Positions 1-8,445 of a stretch of DNA of 64,000 bases are shown here, piece by piece. The translations under genes and the position numbers were made by a program. Source of the stretch: Methanoculleus sp. (GTDB lineage Archaea > Halobacteriota > Methanomicrobia > Methanomicrobiales > Methanoculleaceae). The notes beneath the pieces were generated by a model that saw nothing but the letters and a program-made list of their open reading frames with translations, did not search any database and had not been told where the DNA came from. Position 1 is the first letter of the stretch. Every line of letters starts with the position of its first letter. The stretch lies in the NCBI RefSeq assembly GCF_020696975.1, contig NZ_JAJGBK010000022.1:62001-126000 (forward strand), read 5' to 3'.

Positions 1-777
1 GAATGATCAGCACCCAAAGATTCTCAACCAAAATTAAGGTTTTGGCCAAATCTCAAAAAATTGCAGATATCAGGCTCCAGGCGAACAGCACCTCTCCCCG
101 GCGTGCCCGGCGCCGGCAGACTCTTCAGACTCCGCGCATGGACGGATGGGCGGGTTCTGTCGGGGCATTTGAGGTAACGGTTGGCGGAAGGAAGGTGGAT
201 ATTCCGTCCATCGCAGTTCGAAGAGTTCGGTCTTCTCATGCGAGGTGCAGAGGAGGAGGCCGGAGGCCGGGCGGGGTGGGGGAGACACCCTCAAAGATCT
301 TCCGTCTTTTCATGCTCACTACGTTCACACCTTCCCATTGTTCCGATAGTTATGCTGCTCCCTCATCCCCCGCCCAGCACCTTCACAATCACCGCCACCA
401 CCCCGCCCACGACCCCGCCGGCCCCGGCGCTCCGCGCCTCCTCCCGCCCCCTCGGGGGGCGGGCAGTGCAGGGCGATACGCCCGCCGGAGGGATAGACGA
501 GTATCCATCCGGCCTGTTTACATGGTGTTCCGGCCTCCGCCGTTGAAGTGCAACGAGAGAACAGATTCCTGTGGGACCGTGGGTAGCCGGGGTATCCACG
601 GCAAGAAGGCCACACCTGCACCCAGTTACCTGAAAGACTCCATAGGTGGATTCTTCCAGGGATTACGTGCATAATCCGAAACAGTTAAGCAAACAAATCA
701 TTAAGTCACTCCTTATCACCGCAAGGCTGCCCCACCGGGGCTCGCCGGCCCTGCGGGGTGCAGAGGAGGAATTGCGC
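1..777. other. No gene identified; GC-rich intergenic stretch
   Basis: I see no convincing coding sequence here. Several frames are open on both strands, but they are low-complexity and Pro/Arg/Gly-rich with no motif and no good ribosome site. The string GTGCAGAGGAGGA, seen near 244, recurs near 759 just before the first gene, so part of this may be a degenerate repeat that also supplies the ribosome site of that gene. An A/T-rich patch near 675-715 could carry the promoter of the gene at 778. Confidence 0.5.
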
Positions 778-1290
778 ATGAAGAACTCGTTCGTCCTGAT
801 CGGTTCCCTCGTTCTCGTATGCTGTCTACCCCTGGGGGCGTACCTCTCCGGGGACCCGGGATGCTGGGAGCCGGCGAACCCTGCGGAAGAACTCAAACTC
901 CTTCAGCCGATATACACGAAGCAATGGCCCTACCTCCTCAAGGCAGGCCTGAACAAGAGGGAGCCCGTCATCTTCACCCTCGGAGGGCTTCCTTCCTCAA
1001 AAGGCGGGAAAAGTGCATCGTATTCAGACCTGGAGAACGTCACCGAAGCCACATGGGGCATGCTGCGGGAGCGCCACCTCTATCCCACGGGAAACGTCAT
1101 CGGTTTCGGCTACGGCGTCGAAGGCTACCTTGAAGTCACCCTCTGGAACGGTCCTCCTCGCCCGGAGACAACCTATTCGGTCGAAGCACTGCACGTGATG
1201 GTCGATGAGCAGGCGAGGGCCGTGGGAATCGAGGATGTCCCGGTCAGGTTCACGGTGCGGACCTCCCCGCCGATAGTGATCCTCGATTGA
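778..1290 (+). CDS. Small secreted or membrane-anchored protein of unknown function
   Basis: A 170-residue protein. The ATG at 778 is chosen because a strong ribosome site (GAGGAGGA, 763-770) lies 7 bases upstream; the frame stays open further 5' but without such a site. Residues 1-3 are basic or polar (MKN), followed by a hydrophobic stretch (about 4-24) that looks like a signal peptide or single membrane anchor. The rest is soluble and mixed alpha/beta in character, rich in Leu, Glu and Pro, with no catalytic motif I recognise. The C-terminal half contains a conserved-looking GFGYGVEGYLEV segment. It stands alone, followed by a gap and the promoter of the next operon. The function is unknown; an extracytoplasmic location is inferred. 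Confidence 0.75.
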   Translation: MKNSFVLIGSLVLVCCLPLGAYLSGDPGCWEPANPAEELKLLQPIYTKQWPYLLKAGLNKREPVIFTLGGLPSSKGGKSASYSDLENVTEATWGMLRERHLYPTGNVIGFGYGVEGYLEVTLWNGPPRPETTYSVEALHVMVDEQARAVGIEDVPVRFTVRTSPPIVILD

Positions 1291-1352
1291 ACGATAAATT
1301 CCTGGCACACATGGGCATCATCTCCCCCGAGCACGGCCGCCTGCTACCGACA

Positions 1353-1382
1353 AAGTTATATTTTTCTAACACAATGTTAGAA
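1353..1382 (+). promoter_or_regulatory. TATA box overlapped by a perfect inverted repeat (putative operator)
   Basis: An A/T-rich TATA-like element (AGTTATATTTTT) is overlapped by TTCTAAC-ACAAT-GTTAGAA at 1364-1382, a perfect 7-5-7 inverted repeat ending 19 bases before the ATG at 1402. A repressor bound there would block TBP. The downstream operon encodes a small XRE-type regulator, so autoregulation is a reasonable inference. The half-site GTTAGAATTA occurs again at 2178-2187, after the operon. Confidence 0.55.
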
Positions 1383-1401
1383 TTACATAACAGGAACAGA
1401 C

Positions 1402-1788
1402 ATGAAGACACGATACATGGTCCAGATTGCGGCGGGGACGGCAGTCGGGGCGGCTGGCCTCATTCTCCCGTTCTTCACGGACGGGATGGGGGCGCTCTCA
1501 TCAGTCCTGGTGACGATCGGTCTTGTGATCCTCGCGGTGGCCGCCGTCCGGCACTGGAAGTTCCGGGATGAACTGGAGAAGGACGAACGGACGCAGAAGA
1601 TCGGGGCATACGGCATCTCCTGCTCGTGGCTCCTCACCCTCATCTTCCTCGCACTCCTCTTCTGGGTGGACTACCTCGGGGTGCTCGCCCTCACGGTCGA
1701 GAGCGTGCTGCTCTCCACCATCCTGCTGATGGGGCTCTCGGCCCGCATCTTCCAGTGGTACCTCTTCCGGCAGGGAGATGTGGCGTGA
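1402..1788 (+). CDS. Four-helix integral membrane protein (DUF2178-like)
   Basis: A 128-residue protein with four predicted membrane helices (about 5-25, 30-48, 68-88 and 92-114). A charged cytoplasmic loop lies between helices 2 and 3 ([13 protein letters not shown]), where the KDERT-like segment is typical of small archaeal DUF2178-type membrane proteins. This family is usually encoded directly upstream of a short XRE regulator, as here. The two reading frames are separated by only about 50 bases, so they form one operon under the palindromic operator at 1364-1382. Its biochemical role is unknown. It could be a small-molecule or stress sensor working with the regulator, but that is inference from the pairing alone. 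Confidence 0.75.
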   Translation: MKTRYMVQIAAGTAVGAAGLILPFFTDGMGALSSVLVTIGLVILAVAAVRHWKFRDELEKDERTQKIGAYGISCSWLLTLIFLALLFWVDYLGVLALTVESVLLSTILLMGLSARIFQWYLFRQGDVA

Positions 1789-1837
1789 GACGGATGAGCG
1801 CGGCGGGACAGCGCCTGCTCCGGAAGGGGGACGTCGG

Positions 1838-2044
1838 GTGAAGACCCGGATCCGGGAACTCCGGGCGAAGACGGGGCTTACGCAGGAGGAGCTGGCGCAG
1901 CAGGTCGGGGTCCGGCGGGAGACGATCGTCTTCCTCGAGAAGGGGAAGTACAACCCCTCCTTAAAACTCGCCTATAAGGTGGCCAGGGCGCTCGGCGCCA
2001 CCATCGAAGAGGTCTTCACCTTCGATGACGAAGACCTGGCATGA
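1838..2044 (+). CDS. Small XRE/Cro-C1 family helix-turn-helix regulator
   Basis: A 68-residue protein that is nearly all DNA-binding domain. The GTG at 1838 is preferred over the upstream ATG in the same frame because it directly precedes the conserved start of the domain (VKTRIRELR) and follows a GGAAGGGGG ribosome site at 1822-1830. The helix-turn-helix is clear: [20 protein letters not shown], then [18 protein letters not shown] and an acidic tail (FTFDDEDLA). Proteins of this size and pattern are common in bacteria and archaea, paired with a DUF2178-like membrane protein. It probably represses its own operon through the inverted repeat overlapping the TATA box at 1353-1382; this is untested inference. 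Confidence 0.85.
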   Translation: MKTRIRELRAKTGLTQEELAQQVGVRRETIVFLEKGKYNPSLKLAYKVARALGATIEEVFTFDDEDLA

Positions 2045-2416
2045 TCGGGGGTACATGGTCAGGGTGGTCGCCCCGGTGGACCACAAGCCGGCACCTTCAG
2101 GGGAACCGGCAGGTGGCCGGGAACAGGAGGTACGACAGAACAACGCGTTGCAAAAAGATATTGGGGGCACATCTAAGGTTAGAATTAAAGTTTAAAAGTA
2201 TTTTGATTTGATATTCGCAGAATACCTTGCGCTATCAGCGTTTTAAACCCAAATTATAGATATTTTGGAGAAATTCGGTTTTATCCAAACTTAAATATAT
2301 TTCAAAGAGATGCTTGAAACATTCACAATGAGCGCGGCGCATCGGAACGATCCTTCGATATTTCAGGGAATAGTAGAGGTCATTTCCACCCCGCCCCCCA
2401 CTCCGGGCGAGCGCCG
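2045..2416. other. Intergenic region between converging genes; A/T-rich, no gene seen
   Basis: About 370 bases with no supportable gene. 2165-2330 is markedly A/T-rich and contains GTTAGAATTA (2178-2187), matching a half of the operator at 1364-1382, plus several TTTAAA and AAATAT stretches that could be promoter or terminator sequence. A short reading frame from about 2310 starts plausibly but soon becomes low-complexity and antisense to the archaemetzincin gene, so I do not call it. Confidence 0.45.
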
Positions 2417-2989
2417 TCACGGTTCGACCGGGCCGCCCCCACGACCCGGCACCCGGCCGCCGCAGGTCTCCCCGGAAAAGACCTGCAAACGGCAGGCTGT
2501 GCAGAATGCCGGCCCTTTCCGGTCGGTATCGGCGATGGTGTTTGAGAAGCACATGACGCACCGGGGATTTTTACAATGAGCGAGCCCGAAGGTGTGCCCC
2601 AGTTCATGTACCGCTTCCACGACAGCCCGCCACAGGAAGAGATCTGCGTCCTCGGGGAGATTATAGAACGGCTGTCTGAGACGATGGAAGGAGATTATTG
2701 CGCATCTTTTGCCCGCAATCCCGAAGACAAAACTCATCCCGGGGAGATAGAGATCGACGTTCGTGACCCCCAGCGCCCGGTCGTAGCCGGCAGCCTCCAC
2801 GGAGAGCGAGAAGAACTCGAGCATCATCTCCGCATCATACTGGCCGCGGGCGGCGTTCCACGCCACCGGGGGGAGCGGAATCTTTCTCCCGATCAGAACG
2901 TCCCGGGAGAACACCGTCTTCAGGCTTCCCTGAAGCACCTCCATCTCGGTCGGATCGACCTTCCCGATAGGAACCAGGGCAATACTCAT
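2417..2989 (-). CDS. amzA: Archaemetzincin, zinc-dependent peptidase
   Basis: A 190-residue protein of the archaemetzincin (peptidase M54) family. The extended zinc motif is intact: HELGHTFGLAHC at residues 128-139 gives the three His ligands and Glu129 as the general base. It is followed by the family-specific cysteines (Cys144, Cys147, Cys163, Cys166) that bind a second structural zinc. The Met of the Met-turn is present (CVMC). The last ~18 residues are Gly/Pro-rich and outside the usual domain, so the natural C-terminus may be slightly extended here. The physiological substrate of archaeal AmzA is not known. It sits between unrelated genes, with its own start near the neighbouring nuclease gene on the same strand. 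Confidence 0.92.
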   Translation of the reverse strand: MSIALVPIGKVDPTEMEVLQGSLKTVFSRDVLIGRKIPLPPVAWNAARGQYDAEMMLEFFSLSVEAAGYDRALGVTNVDLYLPGMSFVFGIAGKRCAIISFHRLRQPFYNLPEDADLFLWRAVVEAVHELGHTFGLAHCKNPRCVMCFSNTIADTDRKGPAFCTACRLQVFSGETCGGRVPGRGGGPVEP

Positions 2990-3061
2990 GGCGGTATACC
3001 GGTGCCGGATATCGATCGGCGAGGATTTGAGGGTATCGGTCAGGGGTCCGGGGGACAGGCA

Positions 3062-4126
3062 TCAACGGAGAGCGTCGGGGATAGTCCCGCCGTTGCCATC
3101 CCCGCGGAGGAGCGCAAAGAGCCGGGCAAGCGAGATGAGGTCCTGGCGGTTATGCTCCACCACCGGGACGAGCGGGCCGGGATTCCCGGTCCGCCGGTAG
3201 ATATCGTAGAACTCCGGCACCATCGAGCCCGGGAGATCGTTCTCCCGGGCAAGGCCGAGGACCGCCGTCTCGAGCGCCCCGAGCCGGCAGGTGGCGAGCG
3301 AGTCGCCCCAGCGGCGGCGTGCGAAGTGGAGGACGTCAACATGAGGCATATCGAGGCCGGCCGGGATGCCGTGGCGGCCAAGCCGCTCCCGGATGTAGGG
3401 GAGGTCGAACGCCCGGCCGTTGAAGGTGACGAGCACCGCACCCTCCGCTTCCAGCGTGGGGAGGACAGCGGTGAGCGCCGCTGCCTCCTCAACAACCGAC
3501 CGGAGCAGGTACTGGCGGGTGGTGATTGACCCACCCTCGACCCGGGCGAGGCCGATGAGGATGATCGGCCGCGAAAAGAGCCCCAGCGTCTCGATGTCGA
3601 GGAAGACAAAGTCCCCGGGAGCATGAAACCGGCTGGCCTCAAGGAGGAGCGGGTCGCTTCGGTGATGCCGCCGCCCGATCAGGTCTGATATATCGCGAAC
3701 ATTCCCCTCCGTCACCGAATCCAGGAGCCGTGCAGCCTCGTCGTGGTAGCGGGGGTGCCGGACGAGATCGGCGACCGTCCGGTAGCCCCGGCCTTTCAGC
3801 CTCCGTTCGGTCACCCTGCCGATGCCGTGGACCAGCGTGAGGTCGCTGAGGATAGCCGCCGCCGCCCGGCCGGGGTCGCGGCCGTCAAGGTCCATGGCCT
3901 CCCGGGATTCGAGGACCCAGCATCCCCCGGCGGAACAGATAACCTCCCGGCCGCAGAAGACGTCCTCGAACGCCCGCCCCCGGTACCCGGCAACGAGGTC
4001 GTCGCAGAGCCGCCGGATCCTGGCGTATTCGGAGCGGGGGCCGGGGACGAACCGGGTGTTCTCGCCGGCGTCCTCATACTCCCCGGCCTGCCGGAGCCTC
4101 GCTGCCTGAACGAAAGGGTGAGCCAT
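3062..4126 (-). CDS. RNase H-like 3'-5' exonuclease with helix-hairpin-helix segment (YprB-type)
   Basis: About 354 residues from the ATG at 4126; the frame extends to a TTG at 4162. The N-terminal half contains a helix-hairpin-helix-like segment (LTLVHGIGRVTERRLKGRGY), usual for non-specific DNA or RNA contact. The C-terminal half is a DEDD-type RNase H-fold exonuclease: motif I FVFLDIETLG, motif II VLVTFNGRAFDLPYI and motif III VVEHNRQDLISLARLF. This is the layout of YprB-like ribonuclease-H-like proteins that occur beside helicases in bacteria; here the nuclease stands alone. The substrate cannot be told from sequence. The start is uncertain by about 12 codons because neither candidate has an obvious ribosome site. 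Confidence 0.8.
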   Translation of the reverse strand: MAHPFVQAARLRQAGEYEDAGENTRFVPGPRSEYARIRRLCDDLVAGYRGRAFEDVFCGREVICSAGGCWVLESREAMDLDGRDPGRAAAAILSDLTLVHGIGRVTERRLKGRGYRTVADLVRHPRYHDEAARLLDSVTEGNVRDISDLIGRRHHRSDPLLLEASRFHAPGDFVFLDIETLGLFSRPIILIGLARVEGGSITTRQYLLRSVVEEAAALTAVLPTLEAEGAVLVTFNGRAFDLPYIRERLGRHGIPAGLDMPHVDVLHFARRRWGDSLATCRLGALETAVLGLARENDLPGSMVPEFYDIYRRTGNPGPLVPVVEHNRQDLISLARLFALLRGDGNGGTIPDALR

Positions 4127-4315
4127 TCTCCCGGCAGAGGGTTGGATCCTGCCGGCATTCAAGATACCCGCCGCGGGGTGAAAGTGAACGGATTTTCAGG
4201 ATCCGCGATATCTCCCTCTCCCGGCCGGAACCGGAACCCCCGGGATGCCGGCCGGCATGAAGGCCCTTCCAATCTCGACGGAACTTAAGACGGGCCGCCA
4301 TGCTCCCGGGTATGA

Positions 4316-4323
4316 TATAAATA
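4316..4323 (+). promoter_or_regulatory. TATA box for the HAD phosphatase gene
   Basis: TATAAATA lies 27 bases ahead of the ATG at 4350, in a short A/T-rich island within GC-rich sequence. AGGAG at 4341-4345 serves as ribosome site. The spacing suggests a very short leader. Confidence 0.55.
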
Positions 4324-4349
4324 CCCATTCGGACAACAGAAGGAGCGAT

Positions 4350-5117
4350 ATGACGATCGGTGCAGTCCTGATCGACATCGACGGCGTCCTCTACGTCGGC
4401 GATCGGCCGGTCGCCGGGGCGGACCGGGCGCTTTCGGAACTTGACCGGCGAGGGATACCCTACCGGTTCGTCTCCAACACCACCCGCCGTTCCCGTCGCT
4501 CGGTCGCCCGCCGGCTGCAGGAACTCGGTTACACCATCCCGGATACCGCGATCATCACCGCCCCGGTCGCCGCCGCCGCACACCTCAAAGAGGGAGGACG
4601 GACCCGGTGCTTCCTCCTCACCACCCCCGATGCCCGGAGAGACTTCGAGGAGGCCGGGATTGTGGCCGTAGAGGAGGATGCAGACGCGGTCGTGGTCGCC
4701 GATGCGGCCGACGGCCTCACCTACGCCTCGATGAACCGGGCGTTCCGTCTCCTGATGGACGGCGCAGACCTCGTCGCGCTCGAGAAAGACCGCTACTGGA
4801 TGGGGCCGGACGGGCTTATGCTCTCGGCGGGGCCCTTCGTCGCCGCACTCGAGTATGCCGCCGGAAAGGAGGCGGAGGTGATCGGGAAACCCTCCCCGGC
4901 GTTCTTCATCCGGGCGCTCCGGGAGATCGGTGCGGGGCCGGATGAGGCCGCGATGGTCGGCGACGACATCGTCACCGATATCGGCGGCGCCCGGGCCTGC
5001 GGGATGAAGGGCATCCTGGTCCGGACCGGAAAGTACCGAAGAGAAGCGGTCCGCCAATCAGGCATCACGCCCGACCTCGTCATCGAATCGCTGGCAGACC
5101 TCCCCGATCACATCTGA
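4350..5117 (+). CDS. HAD-superfamily phosphatase (HDHD2/NagD-like)
   Basis: A 255-residue protein. The ATG at 4350 is preceded by AGGAG and starts directly before motif I; an upstream in-frame ATG lacks a ribosome site. HAD motif I is LIDIDGVLYVGD (nucleophile Asp9, acid Asp11). Motif II is the Ser/Thr in RFVSNTTRRS. Lys and motif IV are in IGKPSPAFF and MVGDDIVTDIGGA. The spacing fits the C2-capped HDHD2/NagD group, which hydrolyses small phosphate esters such as phosphoglycolate, nucleotides or sugar phosphates. The exact substrate cannot be read from the sequence. The gene is followed after 4 bases by a lipoprotein gene and may be cotranscribed. Confidence 0.88.
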   Translation: MTIGAVLIDIDGVLYVGDRPVAGADRALSELDRRGIPYRFVSNTTRRSRRSVARRLQELGYTIPDTAIITAPVAAAAHLKEGGRTRCFLLTTPDARRDFEEAGIVAVEEDADAVVVADAADGLTYASMNRAFRLLMDGADLVALEKDRYWMGPDGLMLSAGPFVAALEYAAGKEAEVIGKPSPAFFIRALREIGAGPDEAAMVGDDIVTDIGGARACGMKGILVRTGKYRREAVRQSGITPDLVIESLADLPDHI

Positions 5118-5121
5118 TACC

Positions 5122-6225
5122 ATGTGGAGCCGAACCCTCATCGCAATCGTCCTCATCGCCGCGACCCTCGGGGCCGGCTGCCTGGGCGGCTTCCTGCACC
5201 CCCCGGTCATCCCGCCGGCGATCGTGCCGGTCGAAGGGGCGTCCCTCGACCGGACGCCGGTCTACACCTTCCCCTTCGAGGACGGGGAGGAGACGATCCG
5301 GGTCGAGCCCGACCCGGCGGTCTACGCCGGTGCAAAGGAGGCGGATCGGCAACTCTACCTCTCAGAGGAGCTCGCGGAAGAGGAGTGGATCCCCATCTAC
5401 TACCGGGCATTCATCAACGACTCCTGCCAGGAACCCTTCTATGCAGACCTGCTCGCGGCTCTCCACCATATCCGGGACCGGGAAGGGCTCGACGACGACC
5501 GGTATCTCGAACTGATCACCGCGTTCGTGCAGTCCATCCCCTACAGGACCGATACATCGATCGTGGAACCGAAGTTCCCGATCGAGACCTACGTGGACGG
5601 GGAGGGGGACTGCGACGACAAAGCCCTCCTCCTTGCCGGGCTCCTGGTCCGGGAGGGATACGGTGTCGCGCTCCTCTACTTCGGGGACGAGAGGCATATG
5701 GCCGTCGGGGTGAAGAGCGACGGGTGCCTCTATCGCGACACCCCTTTCGCCTACATCGAGACCACGAACACAAGTTACGTCGGCATCCCGCCGGCAGTCC
5801 TCTCGGACGGGACGACGCTCTCGACCGATCCCCTGGTCATCCCTATCGGAGACGGGGGCGGGGCCTATACGGCGTGCGGCGATGTCGGGACGATCGAACA
5901 GGCTATCACCACCTCGCGTGATCGGGCCGAGGAGATCGCGCCGGAACTCGCGGGGTGTATGCATGACCTTGAGGTGCAGCGAGAGGCACTCGAATCCCTC
6001 AACGAACAGCTGGCGGATCTCGCCGAAGACGGGGAGTTTGCGGAGTATAACCGCCTCGTCCCGGGGTACAACCAGAAGGCCCGGGAGTATAACGACGCGG
6101 TAGAGGCCTATAACGCCCTGATCGAGGAGTCAGAGGCTGCCGTTGACCTCCACAACTATATCGTCACCCATGCCTACGACCGGCCCGGGTCATACCTCCG
6201 CGCCCGGGCATACCTCGCGGAGTGA
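5122..6225 (+). CDS. Transglutaminase-like lipoprotein with C-terminal coiled coil
   Basis: A 367-residue exported protein. A signal peptide ends in a lipobox (LGAGC, Cys20), predicting lipid anchoring outside the cell membrane. The middle contains a transglutaminase-like (papain-fold) domain with Cys164 in EGDCDDKALLLAGLL, His192 in DERHMAVGV and an acidic residue in the following YIETT strand (Glu213), so the Cys-His-acid triad appears intact. The C-terminal ~110 residues are helical and rich in Tyr-Asn pairs (YNRL, YNQK, YNDA, YNAL), suggesting a coiled coil. The same architecture recurs at 46323-47303, where a PEGA domain is added. Archaeal proteins of this kind are thought to be cell-surface peptidases or cross-linkers, but no substrate is known. 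Confidence 0.82.
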   Translation: MWSRTLIAIVLIAATLGAGCLGGFLHPPVIPPAIVPVEGASLDRTPVYTFPFEDGEETIRVEPDPAVYAGAKEADRQLYLSEELAEEEWIPIYYRAFINDSCQEPFYADLLAALHHIRDREGLDDDRYLELITAFVQSIPYRTDTSIVEPKFPIETYVDGEGDCDDKALLLAGLLVREGYGVALLYFGDERHMAVGVKSDGCLYRDTPFAYIETTNTSYVGIPPAVLSDGTTLSTDPLVIPIGDGGGAYTACGDVGTIEQAITTSRDRAEEIAPELAGCMHDLEVQREALESLNEQLADLAEDGEFAEYNRLVPGYNQKAREYNDAVEAYNALIEESEAAVDLHNYIVTHAYDRPGSYLRARAYLAE

Positions 6226-6273
6226 CCGGAGGAGGGGGGGTCCGGACCGGCGCTGCTTTGCCCGCGGAGTGGG

Positions 6274-7155
6274 TCAATCCCAGACGATGCAGCGGACGGG
6301 TGCGTCTTTCTCTCCCCGGAACCGGGTCATGGCGGTCCTGCAGTACTCCGGGGAGATATCGATACCGATGAAGCGCCGGGCAAGCCTGCGGGCAATGAAC
6401 GTCGTCGTTCCCGCACCGTTGAAGGGGTCGAGCACCAGGTCCCCCTGGTAGGAGAAGAGTTTGATCACCCGCCGCGGGAGTTCCTCGGGGAACATCGCCG
6501 GGTGCCGGTAGTCCCGCATCCGGACCTCCGCCGGGAAGGTCCACCGGGCAAAGACCCACTCCTTGAACTCGTCGCCGGTGATATCGATCTTCTCCTTCTG
6601 TCCGGCCTTCTTATGCGTCTCTTTAGCAAAGATCTCGATAAACTCCCATGTATACTTCAGGTACGGCATCGACGGCGACTTCCAGCTCCCCCAGGCGGTG
6701 TACCGGGCGTTGTAGTTGTTCTTCTCCCAGAGGATCTCCGCCTTCCAGAGAAACCCAAGACCAAGGAGTTGAGAGGAGATGATATGGTGCGTGGGGATGT
6801 AGTCGGAGAAGAGCGGCTGGATGTTGACCGCGATCCGCCCGCCGGGTTTGAGGAGACGGTAGCACTCGCGCCAGATCGCTCCGAGTTCACGGAAGTAGTC
6901 GTTCCACTCGCGGGTGTCGTTCATGCAGTCGTTTGCGTAGTGGTGCCCGAAGTTGTAGGGCGGGGACGTGACGATGAGGTCGATGCTCCGGTCCGGGATC
7001 TTCGGGAGCACCGCCATCGCGTCGCCGCAGATGATGCTGTCCACGAACCGCCGGACGGCAGGAGGTTCAGGAGCCCGGACAGCGTGCTTGATGCCGCCCG
7101 TGCCCTTCCGGATCTTCCCCTTCTCGCTCCGGTTCGGTATGCCCTTCCGCCGCAT
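6274..7155 (-). CDS. Orphan DNA methyltransferase (N4-cytosine/N6-adenine, beta class)
   Basis: A 293-residue protein. The catalytic motif IV TSPPYN (63-68) lies before the AdoMet-binding motif I LDPFNGAGTT (242-250), the motif order of beta-class DNA amino-methyltransferases. TSPPY is most frequent in N4-cytosine enzymes, while DPPY is usual for N6-adenine ones, so m4C is the more likely product. The N-terminal ~20 residues are strongly basic (RRKG, EKGKIRKG). There is no neighbouring restriction endonuclease, so it is a solitary methyltransferase that may protect against a lost or distant nuclease or mark the genome. The start at 7155 is the first ATG of the frame. Confidence 0.88.
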   Translation of the reverse strand: MRRKGIPNRSEKGKIRKGTGGIKHAVRAPEPPAVRRFVDSIICGDAMAVLPKIPDRSIDLIVTSPPYNFGHHYANDCMNDTREWNDYFRELGAIWRECYRLLKPGGRIAVNIQPLFSDYIPTHHIISSQLLGLGFLWKAEILWEKNNYNARYTAWGSWKSPSMPYLKYTWEFIEIFAKETHKKAGQKEKIDITGDEFKEWVFARWTFPAEVRMRDYRHPAMFPEELPRRVIKLFSYQGDLVLDPFNGAGTTTFIARRLARRFIGIDISPEYCRTAMTRFRGEKDAPVRCIVWD

Positions 7156-7713
7156 CCCGGCCTGATCCCCCGGGGGGCCAATACTCCCGGGAGATGTTAA
7201 GTGTAGCCACTCACCTCATGATGGGATGGGTGCACCGGCAGGGTGGTCGCGGCGAGATACACCGCCTTACGCATCTGGCTTCGCCGGGTGATGGTCGGAT
7301 ACCGGGCAGCCCGCTCGGCGATGCAGGCGAACGTGGTGAATGCAGATCGCTCCATACATGAAACGGGGTGAGACCGTTATTTAACCGTAGGCCGTGTGCG
7401 GTGTGAAAGTGAAGATGCGCGGCTTCGCCCGGGCTGTCCACCGCACCGGGGCCAGAATTACCGGGATCCCGGCCCGTTCCGCAGAGATTCCCACGATGCG
7501 GGGGAGATCGTTCTCCGCAGGTGCGAGGACGCGAAGGCGGAATGGGTGACCACCTTCCCCGCCGGATACGGCAGTCACCGGGTCCCTCGAACGACCTGGT
7601 ATCTCACGGACAGGAGCCGGTCGAAGGCATCAACGCCCTGCCAGACGTAAAAACGGGTGTTACGGTGCAAGTGTTAATGTACCCCCAGAAATATACATGA
7701 AACGGAGTGGCGT
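7156..7713. other. Intergenic region; no supportable gene, possible relics and suf promoter
   Basis: About 560 bases with only short fragments open on the minus strand (about 7380-7650), none with a start, motif or ribosome site. They could be the remains of a decayed gene. The string ATACATGAAACGG[A/G]GTG occurs twice, at 7354-7370 and at 7693-7709; the second copy is the leader of sufC. The latter is preceded by AGAAATATACAT, which may be the suf promoter. Confidence 0.4.
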
Positions 7714-8445
7714 ATGCTGGATATCAGTGATTTACACGTGAGCGTGGATAGCACCGAGGTGCTCCACGACATCAACCTCCATATCGGGCAGGGGGAGACT
7801 CATGTCCTGATGGGGCCGAACGGCTCGGGAAAGAGCACACTGCTCAAAGCCATCATGGGATTCGGCGGCTATACGATCACGGCGGGGTCGATTGTCTTTA
7901 AAGGGAAGGATATCACCAGGATGCCGATCCACGAACGGGCCCATCTCGGCATAGGCATGATGTTCCAGCACCCGCCTGCAATATCCGGACTGAAACTCGG
8001 GAAACTGCTCTCCGCCACATCCCCCATGGGGGAGGGTGCAATCGAGGCGCTCGCGCAGTCGGTCAACATGGAGCACTTCCTCACCCGGGACATCAACGTC
8101 GGGTTCTCCGGCGGCGAGATAAAGAGGAGCGAGGTCCTGCAACTGAAAGTCCAGCAGCCCGATTTCATCATGCTGGACGAGCCGGAGAGTGGCGTCGACC
8201 TCGAGAACATGAACCTGATGGGAAAAGAGATCGCAAGCCTGCTCGAAAAAGACATCCATATCGTGAACCGGCGCCGGAGCGGCCTCATCATCACCCATAC
8301 CGGCTATATCCTCGATTACCTCGAGGCCGACCAGGGCCACGTCCTGATCGACGGCCAGATCCGGTGTCACGGGAATCCCCGCGAGATTCTGCGCGTTGTC
8401 AAAGAGAAAGGATACGGAGAGTGTCTGCGTTGCAAACAGATATAA
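7714..8445 (+). CDS. sufC: SufC, ATPase of the iron-sulfur cluster assembly complex
   Basis: A 243-residue ABC-type ATPase. Walker A is GPNGSGKST (34-42), the signature is FSGGEIKR and Walker B is FIMLDEPESGVD, where ESGVD after DEP is characteristic of SufC rather than of transport ATPases. Q-loop FQHP and H-loop ITHTG are present. The last residues form a CxxC (CLRC). SufC powers conformational change in the SufB/SufD scaffold during cytosolic Fe-S cluster assembly. The next gene is a SufB/SufD-family scaffold beginning within this gene's 3' end. The pair is the minimal sufCB arrangement usual in methanogens, without SufS, SufE or SufD nearby. Confidence 0.93.
   Translation: MLDISDLHVSVDSTEVLHDINLHIGQGETHVLMGPNGSGKSTLLKAIMGFGGYTITAGSIVFKGKDITRMPIHERAHLGIGMMFQHPPAISGLKLGKLLSATSPMGEGAIEALAQSVNMEHFLTRDINVGFSGGEIKRSEVLQLKVQQPDFIMLDEPESGVDLENMNLMGKEIASLLEKDIHIVNRRRSGLIITHTGYILDYLEADQGHVLIDGQIRCHGNPREILRVVKEKGYGECLRCKQI

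Noticed and set aside
181-672. Overlapping open frames of 70-220 codons on both strands at the left edge
   Set aside because: All are Pro/Arg/Gly-rich, lack ribosome sites and motifs, and contradict each other; typical of GC-rich noncoding DNA.
2310-2579. A possible 89-codon gene on the + strand
   Set aside because: Its sequence becomes low-complexity and lies antisense over the archaemetzincin C-terminus; no family or strong ribosome site.
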